A stretch of DNA of 62,328 nt from Xylophilus sp. (GCA_009914555.1 WNDY01000021.1:1-62328); one strand, 5' to 3'. Shown: positions 49,633 through 58,600, counted from the first letter of the stretch. Made by a program: numbers and translations. Notes: a model not told the origin generated them from the sequence alone.

Positions 49633-50541
49633 CTAGTTTGACGACTTGGGCGCAGCTGGCGCGTGGTAGGCGGTCGCCAGCTCGCGCAGCAGCTGCGTCG
49701 CATGGCGCACGGTGCGCGTGATCGGCCGGGCCAGCGGCGTGGCCAGCACCACGCGGTTGCGCACGGCCGGGCCGTACAGCGCGGCCACCTGTGGCGCCCG
49801 CGCGCCGCTCCACAGCGTGAGCCCGCTGCGCGGCAGCACCGTGGCGCCCACGCCGCGCTCCACCAGCGACAGCACGGTGCGCACCGAATCCACCTCGGCC
49901 ACCACCCGCAGCGCCACGCCGCGCGGGCGGGCCTGTTCCTCGATCAGCCGGCGCAGCGCGTTCGGCCCGCTCGGCAGCACGAGCGCGAGGTTCGACAGGT
50001 CGGCCACCCGCATGCGCGCCGGCAGCGGTTCGGCCGACACCACCACCACCGGCTCGCGCGCCAGCGTCTCGTACTGCAGCGCCGCGGCATAGGGCGGGTC
50101 GAACAGCAGCGCCATGTCGAGCCGCCCGGCCACCAGCCATTCGCGCAGCCGCATGCTCAGGCCCTCCTGCACGCTGATGACCGCATCGGGATAGGCGACG
50201 CGGAAGCGCTCCACCAGGTCGGCCGCCAGCGCATAGGCCACGCGCGGCGGCAGGCCGACCGTGACCTGCCCGCGCGGGCTCGCCTGGCGCTCGGCCAGGT
50301 CCACGCGGGCCTTCTCGGCCAGGTCGAAGATGGCGCGCGCATGCGCCAGCAATGCCACGCCGGCCTCGGTCGGCTCCACGCCGCGGCCGGTGCGCACCAG
50401 CAGGCGCTGGCCCAGCTCCTCCTCCAGCAGCTGCACCTGCCGGCTCAGCGCCGGCTGCGACAGGTGCAGCGTGGCCGCGCCGCGGCTGAAGCTGCCGGCT
50501 TCGGCCACGCCGGCGAAGTAGGCCAATCGTCCCAGGTCCAT
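49633..50541 (-). CDS. LysR-family regulator of the adjacent catabolic cluster
   Basis: The 302-residue protein has the LysR winged helix (LAYFAGVAEAGSFSRGAATL, LSQPALSRQVQLLEEELG) and a type 2 periplasmic-binding-like effector domain (VTVGLPPRVAYALAADLVER, VEVDSVRTVLSLVERGVGAT-like segment). It resembles regulators of the CbbR/Nac-like group that control aromatic and nitrogen-compound use. It is divergent from an amidohydrolase gene, with an operator-like inverted repeat between them. This is the classic LysR arrangement, with the target pathway on the other side. Confidence 0.93.
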   Translation of the reverse strand: MDLGRLAYFAGVAEAGSFSRGAATLHLSQPALSRQVQLLEEELGQRLLVRTGRGVEPTEAGVALLAHARAIFDLAEKARVDLAERQASPRGQVTVGLPPRVAYALAADLVERFRVAYPDAVISVQEGLSMRLREWLVAGRLDMALLFDPPYAAALQYETLAREPVVVVSAEPLPARMRVADLSNLALVLPSGPNALRRLIEEQARPRGVALRVVAEVDSVRTVLSLVERGVGATVLPRSGLTLWSGARAPQVAALYGPAVRNRVVLATPLARPITRTVRHATQLLRELATAYHAPAAPKSSN

Positions 50542-50565
50542 GGCAGTGCTTGGTGATTCAGTTTT

Positions 50566-50582
50566 TCGATAGCTGGTATCGA
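50566..50582. promoter_or_regulatory. LysR-type operator
   Basis: TCGATA-N5-TATCGA is a perfect 6-bp inverted repeat in the 86-base divergent region, 25 bases before the LysR start. It has the ATA-N5-TAT layout common for LysR boxes. Confidence 0.65.
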
Positions 50583-50627
50583 GCCTAACCTATGGCTCGG
50601 CGAAGGAGCGGCTTCCACAATCCAGGC

Positions 50628-51521
50628 ATGCCAGCGCCTTCCCCGTCCTCTCCCGTGCAGACCTACCTGCCGCATCCGTCGCGGCCGCGGCCCGCGCTGC
50701 CGCCGGGCGCCTGCGATGCGCACTGCCACATCTTCGGCCCGGCCGACCGCTTTCCGTATGCGCCGCAGCGCAGCTTCACGCCGGTGGATGCCACGCGCGA
50801 GCAGCTGTTCGCGCTGCACCGCATGCTCGGCATCGAGCGCTGCGTGCTGGTGCAGTCGGCCGTGCACGGCTTCGACAACGCGGTGATCGAGGACGCGATC
50901 GCCGCCGGCGGCGGCCGCTACCTCGGCATCGCGCTGGTGCCGGTGGACGTGGCCGATACCGAGCTGCAGCGCCTGGCCGCGGCGGGCTTTCGCGGCGTGC
51001 GCTTCAACTTCATGGCCCACCTGCCGTCGGCCGACCCGGCCGCGGTCGTCGCGCTCACGCGCCGGCTCGCGCCGCTGGGCCTGCATCTGCAGGTGCACTT
51101 CGAAAGCAGCCTGGTGCACACGCTCGGGCCCGTGCTCGCGCAGTCGGCCGTGCCGGTGGTGATCGACCACTTCGGCCGCGTCGACGCATCGCTCGGCGCC
51201 GACCATGCCGACTTCCGCGCATTGGCCGCGCTGCTGCGCAACCCGCTGTTCCACGTCAAGCTCAGCGGCGCGGACCGCAACAGCCGCCTTGCATCGTCGC
51301 ATCGGCCGCCGTATGCCGATGCGACGGCGCTCGCACGGCGGCTGCTGGAGGCCGCGCCCGAGCGCTGCTTCTGGGGCACCGACTGGCCGCATCCGAACCA
51401 CACCCACATCCCCGACGACGGCCTGCTCGTCGATGCGCTGGAGCAGATCGCACCGACCGCGGCGCTGCGCCGGCAGCTGCTGGTGGACAACCCGCAGCGC
51501 TTCTACCGCTTCATCGGCTGA
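50628..51521 (+). CDS. Amidohydrolase of the 2-pyrone-4,6-dicarboxylate hydrolase (LigI-like) family
   Basis: The 297-residue TIM-barrel hydrolase has the metal motif CDAHCHIFGPADRFPYAP and the substrate-side RGVRFNFMAHLPSADP. HLQVHFESSLV and VIDHFGRVDASLG follow, with the final barrel aspartate in CFWGTDWPHPNHTHIPDD. LigI opens a pyrone dicarboxylate in lignin catabolism, and relatives act on other lactones. ATG 50628 is preferred over 50592, as homology starts after it. It is the first gene of a tight cluster with an SDR, a Bug receptor and two small proteins. Confidence 0.9.
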   Translation: MPAPSPSSPVQTYLPHPSRPRPALPPGACDAHCHIFGPADRFPYAPQRSFTPVDATREQLFALHRMLGIERCVLVQSAVHGFDNAVIEDAIAAGGGRYLGIALVPVDVADTELQRLAAAGFRGVRFNFMAHLPSADPAAVVALTRRLAPLGLHLQVHFESSLVHTLGPVLAQSAVPVVIDHFGRVDASLGADHADFRALAALLRNPLFHVKLSGADRNSRLASSHRPPYADATALARRLLEAAPERCFWGTDWPHPNHTHIPDDGLLVDALEQIAPTAALRRQLLVDNPQRFYRFIG

Positions 51522-51529
51522 GCATCCCC

Positions 51530-52381
51530 ATGACGACGACTCCCTCCTTCGACGACGCCGTCTCGCCGCTGCCGGCCGGCGCCGGCCGCCTGGCCGGCAA
51601 GGTCGCCCTGATCACCGGCGCCGGCTCGGTCGGCCCCGGCTGGGGCAACGGCCGCGCGATGGCCGCGCTGTTCGCCCGCGAAGGCGCCCGGGTCTTCGGC
51701 CTGGACCGCGACCTGACCCGCCTGAAAGAGACGGCCGAGCGCGTGCGCGCCGCCGGCGGCGAACTGCACAGCGCGCAGTGCGACGTGACCTCGGGCGCCG
51801 CCGTGGCCGCGGCCGTGCAGGCCTGCGTCGAGCGCTTCGGCCGCATCGACGTGCTGGTCAACAACGTCGGCGGCTCGGCCAAGGGCGGTCCCGAGGAGAT
51901 GAGCGAGGAGGTCTGGGACGCGCAGATCGACCACAACCTCACCAGCGTTTTCCTGCTGTGCAAGCACGCGCTGCCGCACCTGGTGCGCAACGAGAACGGT
52001 GCGGCCATCGTCAACATTTCGTCGACTTCGGGGCTGCGCTGGACCGGCGCGGCGCAGGTGGCCTATGCGGCGACCAAGGCGGCGGTGATCCAGTTCTCGC
52101 GCGTGCTCGCGGTGCAGTACGCGCCGCAGCGCGTGCGCGTCAACACCGTCGTGCCGGGCCAGCTGCACACGCCGATGGTCGAGGTGCGGCTCGCCGGCCA
52201 GCGCGCCGGCGGCGACGTGGACGCGCTGCTGGCCCAGCGGCAGGCGCGCATTCCGCTGCCCTTCATGGGCGACGGGCGCGACACGGCGCATGCGGCGCTG
52301 TTCCTCGCGAGCGACGAGGCCCGCTTCGTCACCGGCACCGAGATCGTCGTGGACGGCGGCATGTCGGTGCGCTGCGGGTAG
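51530..52381 (+). CDS. Short-chain dehydrogenase/reductase
   Basis: The 283-residue SDR has the NAD(P) site ALITGAGSVGPGWGNGRAMA, an unusually long version of the glycine motif (GxGSxGxGxGNG). It also has the NNVGGSAKGGPEEM segment, the catalytic serine in NISSTSGLRWTGAAQVAYAA with Tyr-x-x-x-Lys (YAATK), and the C-terminal GTEIVVDGGMSVRCG. It lies eight bases after the amidohydrolase and is likely co-translated with it. Substrate unknown. Confidence 0.92.
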   Translation: MTTTPSFDDAVSPLPAGAGRLAGKVALITGAGSVGPGWGNGRAMAALFAREGARVFGLDRDLTRLKETAERVRAAGGELHSAQCDVTSGAAVAAAVQACVERFGRIDVLVNNVGGSAKGGPEEMSEEVWDAQIDHNLTSVFLLCKHALPHLVRNENGAAIVNISSTSGLRWTGAAQVAYAATKAAVIQFSRVLAVQYAPQRVRVNTVVPGQLHTPMVEVRLAGQRAGGDVDALLAQRQARIPLPFMGDGRDTAHAALFLASDEARFVTGTEIVVDGGMSVRCG

Positions 52382-52411
52382 ATCGCTACATCACAACAAC
52401 GGAGACCCACC

Positions 52412-53389
52412 ATGCACACCCTCAACCGCCGCCGCCTGTTGGCGCTCGGCTCCAGCGCCGCGCTGGCGGCTGCCGTGTCGGCCGCCCAGGCTCAGGGCGG
52501 CCACATCACCCGCCTGGTCGTCGCCTTTCCGCCCGGCGGGCCGGTGGATTTCGTGGCCCGCGCGCTGTCCGACCGGCTGGCCAGGGAACTGGGCGATTCG
52601 GTCATCATCGAGAACCGGGCCGGCGCCAACGGTGCCATCGCGGCCGAGTTCGTGGTGCGGGCCGCTCCCGATGCCCGCACGCTCTGGCTCACCAGCGTGG
52701 GCGCGGTGGCGATCAATCCGTCGCTCTACGAGAAGCTCGCCTACGATCCCGTGCGCGACCTGGCGCCGGTGGCCATGGTGGTCAGCAATGTCGAGGTGCT
52801 GGTGGTGGGCCCGAAGACCAAGGCAGCCTCCGCCCGCGAGCTGGTCGATGCCGCGAAGAAGAGCGGCACGGCCGCCACCTTCGCCTCGTCGGGCACCGGC
52901 AGCGTGCCGCACCTGGCGGCCGAACTGCTGCGCGACGTCTCGGGCGCACCGTTCACCCACGTGCCGTACAAGGGCGCCGCGCCGGCCATCGCCGATGTGA
53001 TGGCCGGCCATGTGGACGCCTTCTTCGGCGACATCGCCGGCGTCCTGCCGCACATCAAGGCCGGCAAGCTGCGGGCCATCGGCATCGCCGCGCCGGCCCG
53101 CAGCCCGCTGCTGCCGGACGTGCGCACCTTCGAGGAAATGGGCCTGCACGGCGTCGATTCGGACAACTGGTACGGCCTCTTCGCCGGCGCCAAGGTGCCG
53201 GCCGCCGAGATCGAGCGCGTGAGCCAGGCTGTGCGCCGCACGCTGGCCGACAAGGCGGTGGCCGACCGCCTGGCCGCCGCGGGCTCGGAGCCGCGCTGGC
53301 TCGCGCCGGCCGACCTGGCCGCCGTGCTGCGCCGCGACGCCGCCAAGTGGGGCAAGGTCGTGCGCTCCAAGAACATCAAGCCCGATTGA
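52412..53389 (+). CDS. Bug-family (TctC-like) solute receptor
   Basis: The 325-residue periplasmic protein has a signal peptide (RRRLLALGSSAALAAAVSAA) and the Bug pattern RLVVAFPPGGPVDFVARALS, VIIENRAGANGAIAAEFVVR, FTHVPYKGAAPAIADVMAGH. Bug proteins bind carboxylic acids and feed tripartite tricarboxylate transporters, but usually outnumber the transporters. Here it presumably captures the substrate of the cluster. GGAG precedes the ATG. Confidence 0.93.
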   Translation: MHTLNRRRLLALGSSAALAAAVSAAQAQGGHITRLVVAFPPGGPVDFVARALSDRLARELGDSVIIENRAGANGAIAAEFVVRAAPDARTLWLTSVGAVAINPSLYEKLAYDPVRDLAPVAMVVSNVEVLVVGPKTKAASARELVDAAKKSGTAATFASSGTGSVPHLAAELLRDVSGAPFTHVPYKGAAPAIADVMAGHVDAFFGDIAGVLPHIKAGKLRAIGIAAPARSPLLPDVRTFEEMGLHGVDSDNWYGLFAGAKVPAAEIERVSQAVRRTLADKAVADRLAAAGSEPRWLAPADLAAVLRRDAAKWGKVVRSKNIKPD

Positions 53390-53399
53390 CCGAGCCGCC

Positions 53400-53918
53400 A
53401 TGCGCATCGAACCCATCGCACCGGGGAGCCGCCCCGAACTCGCCGGTCTCGAATCCCGCATCCTGGCCGAGCGCGGCCGCATCTCGCCGCTCTACCAGGT
53501 GCTACTGCAGAGCCCGCCGGTCGCCCACGGCTGGGAGCAGATGCTCTCGGCCGTGCGCAACCGCAACAGCCTGCCCGCCGGGCTGCGCGAGTTGCTGATC
53601 CTGCGGGTGGCCACCCTGAACCGGGCGCCGTACGAATTCGATGCCCACGTGCCGCATGCGCTGGCCGCCGGCGTGCCGCAGGCCACGGTCGACGCGATGC
53701 GTATGGCCGAGCTGCCGGCCGACCTGCCGCTCGGCCCGGCCGAGCGGGCCGCGCTGGCCTATGCCGAGTCGATGACGCGCGCGATCCAGGTGCCCGACGC
53801 GGTGTTCGACGGCGTGCGCGCGCACTTCGCCGGCCAGCAGCTGGTGGACCTCACGGCCACCGTCGCGGCCTACAACATGGTCTCGCGCTTCCTCGAAGCG
53901 CTTCAGGTGGGCTACTGA
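53400..53918 (+). CDS. Carboxymuconolactone decarboxylase-like (AhpD-fold) protein
   Basis: The 172-residue protein has the all-helical AhpD/CMD fold with GLRELLILRVATLNRAPYEF, DAHVPHALAAGVPQATVDAM, and a late DLTATVAAYNMVSRFLEAL. It lacks the two cysteines of peroxidase-type AhpD, so a lactone or decarboxylase role is more likely than redox. Its start is 11 bases after the Bug gene, and its stop overlaps the next start by one base. Confidence 0.88.
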   Translation: MRIEPIAPGSRPELAGLESRILAERGRISPLYQVLLQSPPVAHGWEQMLSAVRNRNSLPAGLRELLILRVATLNRAPYEFDAHVPHALAAGVPQATVDAMRMAELPADLPLGPAERAALAYAESMTRAIQVPDAVFDGVRAHFAGQQLVDLTATVAAYNMVSRFLEALQVGY

Positions 53919-54541
53919 TGGCAGCCGACGCATGGTGGCTGCTGCAGGCCCGGCTGCCGCGGATCGACGGGCTGCATGCGGCGGCGCAGGCGGCAGCCGA
54001 CACGGTCGGTGCCCGGCTGCACCGCGCCGCCTGGGCCGCATCGACGGGCGAGGCCTACGCGTATGTGCGCGCAGCGGCGGCGGACGCCGGCGATGCGCTG
54101 GCCGCCGCGTTCGCGCGGCACGCCAGCACGGCCGAGGCGCTGCGCGTGTCGCCGCTGGAGCCGGTGTTCGACGTGCCCGGCGCCTCCGCCGGGGCGCAGC
54201 CGCTGTTCCACTACGTGGTCGAGACCGATCCGGAGGAGGGCTGGTTCGACGAGATCGGCCGCTGGTACGACACTGAGCACATGCCCGGGCTGGCCGCGGT
54301 GCCGGGCAACGTCCGGGCGATGCGCTTCCTCAACCGCGGCCACGGGCCGCTCTCGCTGGCCTGCTACGACCTGGTGACCGATGCCGCGCTCACGTCGGCG
54401 CCCTGGCTCGCGGTGCGCGCCACGGCCTGGAGCGACATCGCCCGGCCGCATTTCACCAACACCCGGCGCACGATGTTCGAGGTCGCCTATGCCGACGCAG
54501 GCTCCCGGCCGCCGCGCCCTTCGGCTGCGCGCTCCGCATAG
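53918..54541 (+). CDS. Dimeric alpha/beta-barrel (EthD-like) hypothetical protein
   Basis: No named function. The 207-residue protein seems to hold two ferredoxin-like halves. The second carries YVVETDPEEGWFDEIGRWYD, TEHMPGLAAVPGNVRAMRFL and ARPHFTNTRRTMFEVAYA, which resemble the EthD/DUF-type dimeric barrels encoded in degradation clusters. The C-terminal tail is arginine- and serine-rich. Its end overlaps the convergent DUF1289 gene by 55 bases. Translation is coupled to the preceding gene (TGATG). Confidence 0.75.
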   Translation: MAADAWWLLQARLPRIDGLHAAAQAAADTVGARLHRAAWAASTGEAYAYVRAAAADAGDALAAAFARHASTAEALRVSPLEPVFDVPGASAGAQPLFHYVVETDPEEGWFDEIGRWYDTEHMPGLAAVPGNVRAMRFLNRGHGPLSLACYDLVTDAALTSAPWLAVRATAWSDIARPHFTNTRRTMFEVAYADAGSRPPRPSAARSA

Positions 54542-54921
54542 CGGTTGAACCGCCAGGCATCGCCTTCGAGGGTGATGCGGTGCCAGGTCGCGCGCTTTTC
54601 GGCCGGCGACATGCCGGGCCAGCGCTGCACCTCCTCGAACGTGCGGCCGCAGCCCTTGCAGAGCTCGTCGCCCTGGCTGGTCGAGCAGATCGCGATGCAG
54701 GGCGTGTCGGGCGTGCTCTCGTACCAGGCGAGCCAGGCGGCGTAGGCTTCGGGCGCGAAGGCCTCCTCGGCGGCCTCGCTCTCGTGGCGGTAGACCATGC
54801 GCGCATACACCTCGGCCAGCGCGCGCAGCTCGGGCGCGAGCGTGATGCCGTCGGGCGACGGCCGGCGGGCGCGCCAGAAATTGATCGCGGCCTCGATGTC
54901 GGTGGTGTGGATGCCTGCCAT
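54487..54921 (-). CDS. DUF3717-DUF1289 fusion protein
   Basis: The 144-residue protein has an N-terminal DUF3717 segment (MAGIHTTDIEAAINFWRARR) and a C-terminal DUF1289 segment with four cysteines in TPCIAICSTSQGDELCKGCG, then RTFEEVQRWPGMSPAEKRAT. The cysteine pattern suggests a metal or Fe-S site. Both domains are of unknown function and are often found in Burkholderiales. Its 3' end overlaps the opposing cluster gene by 55 bases. Confidence 0.85.
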   Translation of the reverse strand: MAGIHTTDIEAAINFWRARRPSPDGITLAPELRALAEVYARMVYRHESEAAEEAFAPEAYAAWLAWYESTPDTPCIAICSTSQGDELCKGCGRTFEEVQRWPGMSPAEKRATWHRITLEGDAWRFNRYAERAAEGRGGREPASA

Positions 54922-55033
54922 GGATGCGGTAGCGCCAAGGGGGGTGGATCATAGACCCGGGCCCGGCGACCGCGCGGCCGTCCGGGATACCCGACTTGCA
55001 GCCGGTGCGAAAACCGTGTTCCAATCCGCCTCA

Positions 55034-55190
55034 CGAAGGGGAGTAGCTCCCGCTTCCGGCCGCCGCAAGGAGGTGCCTCCCACGGCATCGGCAGCCGGCA
55101 GTATCGGCAAGTCGTCAATACGAAGTCACAACTTCCGGCTTGCTGGGCATAACGAATATCAGCATGACTCCATGCCGAGCAAGACCTTCG
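55034..55190 (+). promoter_or_regulatory. yybP-ykoY manganese riboswitch
   Basis: The leader before the TerC gene has the hallmark loop AAGGGGAGTAGC at 55036-55047 and the second loop TCGTCAATACGA at 55112-55123. The two form the manganese-binding site in known yybP-ykoY RNAs. The closing stem P1 is CGAAGG (55034-55039) with CCTTCG (55185-55190), just after GCAAGA, as in the family. Downstream, before the ATG at 55325, a GC-rich hairpin (GGCCCC/GGGGCC region near 55236-55252) could be the expression platform. Known members switch on Mn exporters or TerC/MntP-type proteins when Mn2+ is high. Confidence 0.88.
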
Positions 55191-55324
55191 ATTGGAACCT
55201 GATGCAGGTTTGGTCGAAGTGCGCTCGTGCGTTCCGGCCCCCGTTCGCGGGGCCGCCGCGCGGCACATCCGCCCGGCCCGCATCCGGTTGTTGATCGATA
55301 TGACTCACGACTCGGAGCTCGTTC

Positions 55325-56083
55325 ATGGAATTCATGTCCGCCCCCTGGTGGTCCGCGCTGCTGGCCATCATCCTCATCGACCTCGTCCTCGCCGGTGACA
55401 ACGCGATCGTGATCGCGCTGGCGGCCCGCGCGCTGCCGCAGCATCTGCAGAAGAAAGCCATCAGCTGGGGCACCGTTGGTGCCGTCGTGGTGCGCTCCGT
55501 CATGACCATCGGCGTGGTCTGGCTGCTCAAGATACCGGGCCTGCTGCTCGTCGGCGGCCTCGGCCTGCTGTGGATCGCCTACAAGCTCGTGGCCAGCGGC
55601 GACGACGGCGGCGGCGCGCACGGCCCGACCGCCACCACCTTCTGGGGTGCGATGAAGACCATCATCGTGGCCGATGCGCTCATGGGCATCGACAACGTGC
55701 TCGGCGTGGCCGGCGCTGCCCACGGCGCGTTCGACCTCGTCGTGATCGGCCTGCTCATCAGCATCCCGATCGTGGTCTTCGGCAGCACGCTCGTGCTCAA
55801 GCTGGTCGAGCGCTTCCCGGCCATCATGTACATCGGCGCCGGCGTGCTGGCCTACACCGCTGCGAAGATGATCGTCTCCGAGCCGGTGCTCGCCGGCGTG
55901 TTCGGCACCCGCGAGGCGCCCGAGCAGGCGCTGCGCTGGGCGGTCGAGGCTCTGGCCGTGGTCGCCGTGCTGGGCACCGCCTGGCTGGTGAGCCGCCGCC
56001 GCGCCCAGGCGCCGAAGGATGTGCCCGCGTCCCGCCACGGGGAGGGGCCGTCCTCCACCGAAACCGCACAGCGCACCAGCTGA
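55325..56083 (+). CDS. TerC-family membrane protein (YkoY/Alx-like)
   Basis: The 252-residue polytopic protein has the TerC pattern LLAIILIDLVLAGDNAIVIA (helix 1 with the metal-binding aspartate and asparagine) and the later TIIVADALMGIDNVLGVAGA repeat, with about seven membrane segments. TerC proteins of this type export manganese or load it onto secreted enzymes. The leader riboswitch for Mn2+ fits this role. The ATG at 55325 has GGAG upstream. The C-terminal tail is polar and cytoplasmic. Confidence 0.94.
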   Translation: MEFMSAPWWSALLAIILIDLVLAGDNAIVIALAARALPQHLQKKAISWGTVGAVVVRSVMTIGVVWLLKIPGLLLVGGLGLLWIAYKLVASGDDGGGAHGPTATTFWGAMKTIIVADALMGIDNVLGVAGAAHGAFDLVVIGLLISIPIVVFGSTLVLKLVERFPAIMYIGAGVLAYTAAKMIVSEPVLAGVFGTREAPEQALRWAVEALAVVAVLGTAWLVSRRRAQAPKDVPASRHGEGPSSTETAQRTS

Positions 56084-56154
56084 CGCCGCGCATGCGATCG
56101 TCATCTTCTTCTTCTTCTTCCGACCCTTCCTTCACCCTGACGAGGAGAGCTGCC

Positions 56155-56631
56155 ATGGAAAAGATCATCGTGTACGTGGACGACGCCGGGTATGCGCAGC
56201 AGCAGCTGTGCCCGATGGCGCATGCCGGGGATACTCCCCTCAACCGTGCGACGCACTGGGTGCTGGTGGCCTGCGCCCCGCGCATGACGCACCGCATCAG
56301 CAAGTGGGTGAGCCACAGCGCCCGCGAGAGCTGGCGCGCCAAGTGGGCTGACAAGCTGTTCGGCGAACTCGTGCCGTGGCTGGAGCAGCGCGGCGAGACG
56401 GTGACGCCGGTGCTGGCCCGCGGCCCGCTGCCGGAGCTGACCGGGCGCCTGAAGGCCGAGCACGGCGCGGCGCGCGTGCTCGACGCGCGGCGTCCGAAGT
56501 TCGGCCAGGACCTGCAGCCGGTCACCGCGGAGCAGGCGGCTGCGGCCCGGCAGGAGCAGGAAAGCAAGCGCTGGCAGGTGCCGGGCGCGGTGGCCGGCCT
56601 GGGAGCCGTGCTGCTGCTGGCCGGGGACTGA
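56155..56631 (+). CDS. Conserved hypothetical protein with C-terminal membrane helix
   Basis: The 158-residue protein begins KIIVYVDDAGYAQQQLCPM, with a flavodoxin- or nucleotide-like first strand. It contains HWVLVACAPRMTHRISKWVS and the RLKAEHGAARVLDARRPKFG segment, and ends in a hydrophobic stretch ([16 protein letters not shown]) that may be a membrane anchor. I do not recognise a family with certainty. GAGGAGA at 56141-56147 supports the ATG at 56155. It follows terC by 71 bases. Confidence 0.75.
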   Translation: MEKIIVYVDDAGYAQQQLCPMAHAGDTPLNRATHWVLVACAPRMTHRISKWVSHSARESWRAKWADKLFGELVPWLEQRGETVTPVLARGPLPELTGRLKAEHGAARVLDARRPKFGQDLQPVTAEQAAAARQEQESKRWQVPGAVAGLGAVLLLAGD

Positions 56632-56725
56632 GCGCCCTCGCCACCGCGGGCCGCGGAAGCCGTCCGCCGCCGGAAGGCTTGCATCTGCTTTCAGTTTGCA
56701 GGGCGGGCTTGCTATGCTGCCCGCC

Positions 56726-57079
56726 ATGAAACTCATCCTGAAATGGCTGCTGAGCGCCGTCGCCCTGCTCGCCGTGGCCTACATCTACAGCGGCGTGCAG
56801 GTCGCGAGCTTCGGCTCGGCGCTGGTGGCCGCCTTTGTGATCGGGCTGTTCAACGTGATCCTGCGGCCGATCCTAGTGGTGCTCACGCTGCCGGTCACGA
56901 TCGTGACGCTGGGGCTGTTCCTCTTCGTCATCAACGCGCTGCTGTTCTGGGCCGCCTCGGGCGTGCTGCAGGGCTTCGCGGTGCAGGGCTTCGTGGCCGC
57001 GCTGATCGGCTCGCTGATCTACTCGGCGCTCGGCGTGCTAATCGAGGCTGCGCTCGGAGGCCTGTTCGCGAAGGCGTGA
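56726..57079 (+). CDS. Phage_holin_4_2-family small membrane protein
   Basis: The 117-residue protein has four membrane helices and the family pattern MKLILKWLLSAVALLAVAYI, AFVIGLFNVILRPILVVLTL and PVTIVTLGLFLFVINALLFW. Despite the family name these are chromosomal envelope proteins without phage context; there are no phage genes here. The ATG at 56726 is chosen because it gives the canonical start. Its end overlaps the convergent M48 gene by 42 bases. Confidence 0.88.
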   Translation: MKLILKWLLSAVALLAVAYIYSGVQVASFGSALVAAFVIGLFNVILRPILVVLTLPVTIVTLGLFLFVINALLFWAASGVLQGFAVQGFVAALIGSLIYSALGVLIEAALGGLFAKA

Positions 57080-58567
57080 CTGGGTCTCGCGCAGCCGGGT
57101 GTCGATGATCGACGCCTCGATGTAGTCGCCGCCCGCAGTGCCGAGTCGGCGCGAGAGATCCTGGCCGGCCTTGAAGCGGTCCACCGCCGCGGCGAAGTCC
57201 AGGTGGGCGGCGTGCGATTCGGCCTCGGCCCGGATCGCCCGCAGCGGCTGCCCCGCGGCCTGGCAGGCGCCAGCCAGCAGCATCCAGGCGCCGGCATCGC
57301 GCGGATGCTCGGCCACCCAGGTCTGCAGCGGCGCGACGGCCTCGCCGCCGCGCTTCAAGCCCAGCAGCGCCTGGGTCGACAGCGTCAGCTCCGGCCGCTG
57401 CTTCGCCCTGCCCACCGGCAGGCGCGCCAGCGCGGCGGCCGGGTCGCCAGCGGCCAGGTCGATCTCGGCGCCCAGCAGGTAGGCCTGGCGCGCGGCGGCG
57501 GAGTCGGCCTGCACCTCGGGCAGCAGCCGCGCCACGTGGCGCCGCGCCGCGGCCGGGTCGCGCTGGCGCGAGGCGGCCAGCGCCGCCGCGTACAGCACCG
57601 CCGCGCGCCGCGCCTGCGGCTGCGACGCGAAGCTGCTGCCGTCAGGCTCGGCCGCCCAGCTGCGCAGCGTGTCCACGCCGACGTCGCTGAGCACCCGGGC
57701 GCGCGCGGCCACCAGCGCGTGCTCCAGCGTGGGCGCGCCGTTGCTGGCGCCGGCGCCGGGCGCGTGGAAATGGGCGCGCGACTGCATGTCGGCCATGCGC
57801 TCGGTGGTCAGCGGGTGGTTGCGCAGGTAGGGAAAGGAGCTGTTGTCATTGATGCGCGAGGCCTGCTGCAGCTTGTCGAACATGCTGACGAATCCCTCCG
57901 GCGCGAAGCCCGCCTGCGTGGCCACGCCGTAGCCGATGCGGTCGGCCTCGCGCTCCATGTCGCGCGAGAAGTTGAGCTGGCTCTGCATCGCCGCGGCCTG
58001 GCCGCCGACGATGAGTGCATTGGCCGCCTGCGGGCTCCTGGAGGCGGCCAGCGCGCCGAGGATCATGGAGGCCAGCATCAGCGGCATCTGGCGCGACTGC
58101 CGGGTCATCAGCCGCTGGATGTGGCGCTGGGTGACGTGGCTGAGTTCGTGCGCCAGCACCGAGGCCAGTTCGTCGCGCGTGGACACGAGGCCGATCAGCC
58201 CGAGGAACACGCCGAGGTAGCCGCCGGGCCGGGCGAAGGCGTTGATCGCGCGGTCGCGGCTCAGCAGGATCTCCCAGGCGAAGCGCTCGTCGATCTCGGG
58301 CGTGATCTCGCCGCGCATGCGCGCGGCCGCCGGCAGCGGCTGCCAGATGCCCTGCACGTATTCCGTGAGGACGGCGTCGTCGAGGTAGTCCGGGTCGCGG
58401 TACAGCTCGCGCGCGATGCGGTCGCCCAGCCGGCGTGCGTCGCCGGTGGTCATGTCGCTGTTGTCGCCCATGTTGGGCAGCTGCGCCTGCGGCAGCGTGG
58501 GCGAGACGGCCAGGCTCAGCGCGAGCGCCAGCGTGCGGAGCCGGGGGATGCTGCTGCGGAAAGCCAT
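57038..58567 (-). CDS. M48-family periplasmic metalloprotease (BepA/YfgC-like)
   Basis: BepA-type proteins degrade or chaperone outer-membrane proteins during assembly. The 509-residue protein has a signal peptide ([20 protein letters not shown]), the zinc motif HELSH (in [20 protein letters not shown]), and the third-ligand glutamate region [22 protein letters not shown]-terminal TPR half (about 300-500) is rich in alanine and arginine helices. The length fits the family. It lies 33 bases after the ManC-type gene on the same strand. Confidence 0.93.
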   Translation of the reverse strand: MAFRSSIPRLRTLALALSLAVSPTLPQAQLPNMGDNSDMTTGDARRLGDRIARELYRDPDYLDDAVLTEYVQGIWQPLPAAARMRGEITPEIDERFAWEILLSRDRAINAFARPGGYLGVFLGLIGLVSTRDELASVLAHELSHVTQRHIQRLMTRQSRQMPLMLASMILGALAASRSPQAANALIVGGQAAAMQSQLNFSRDMEREADRIGYGVATQAGFAPEGFVSMFDKLQQASRINDNSSFPYLRNHPLTTERMADMQSRAHFHAPGAGASNGAPTLEHALVAARARVLSDVGVDTLRSWAAEPDGSSFASQPQARRAAVLYAAALAASRQRDPAAARRHVARLLPEVQADSAAARQAYLLGAEIDLAAGDPAAALARLPVGRAKQRPELTLSTQALLGLKRGGEAVAPLQTWVAEHPRDAGAWMLLAGACQAAGQPLRAIRAEAESHAAHLDFAAAVDRFKAGQDLSRRLGTAGGDYIEASIIDTRLRETQSRLREQASERSLD

Positions 58568-58600
58568 CTGCCTATGATGCTGCAGCGCGCCGAACGTTCT

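Noticed and set aside
56101..56135. Repeated TCTTCTTCTTCTTC before the gene at 56155
   Set aside because: A short simple-sequence run without symmetry or conserved context. It could tune translation, but nothing supports more.
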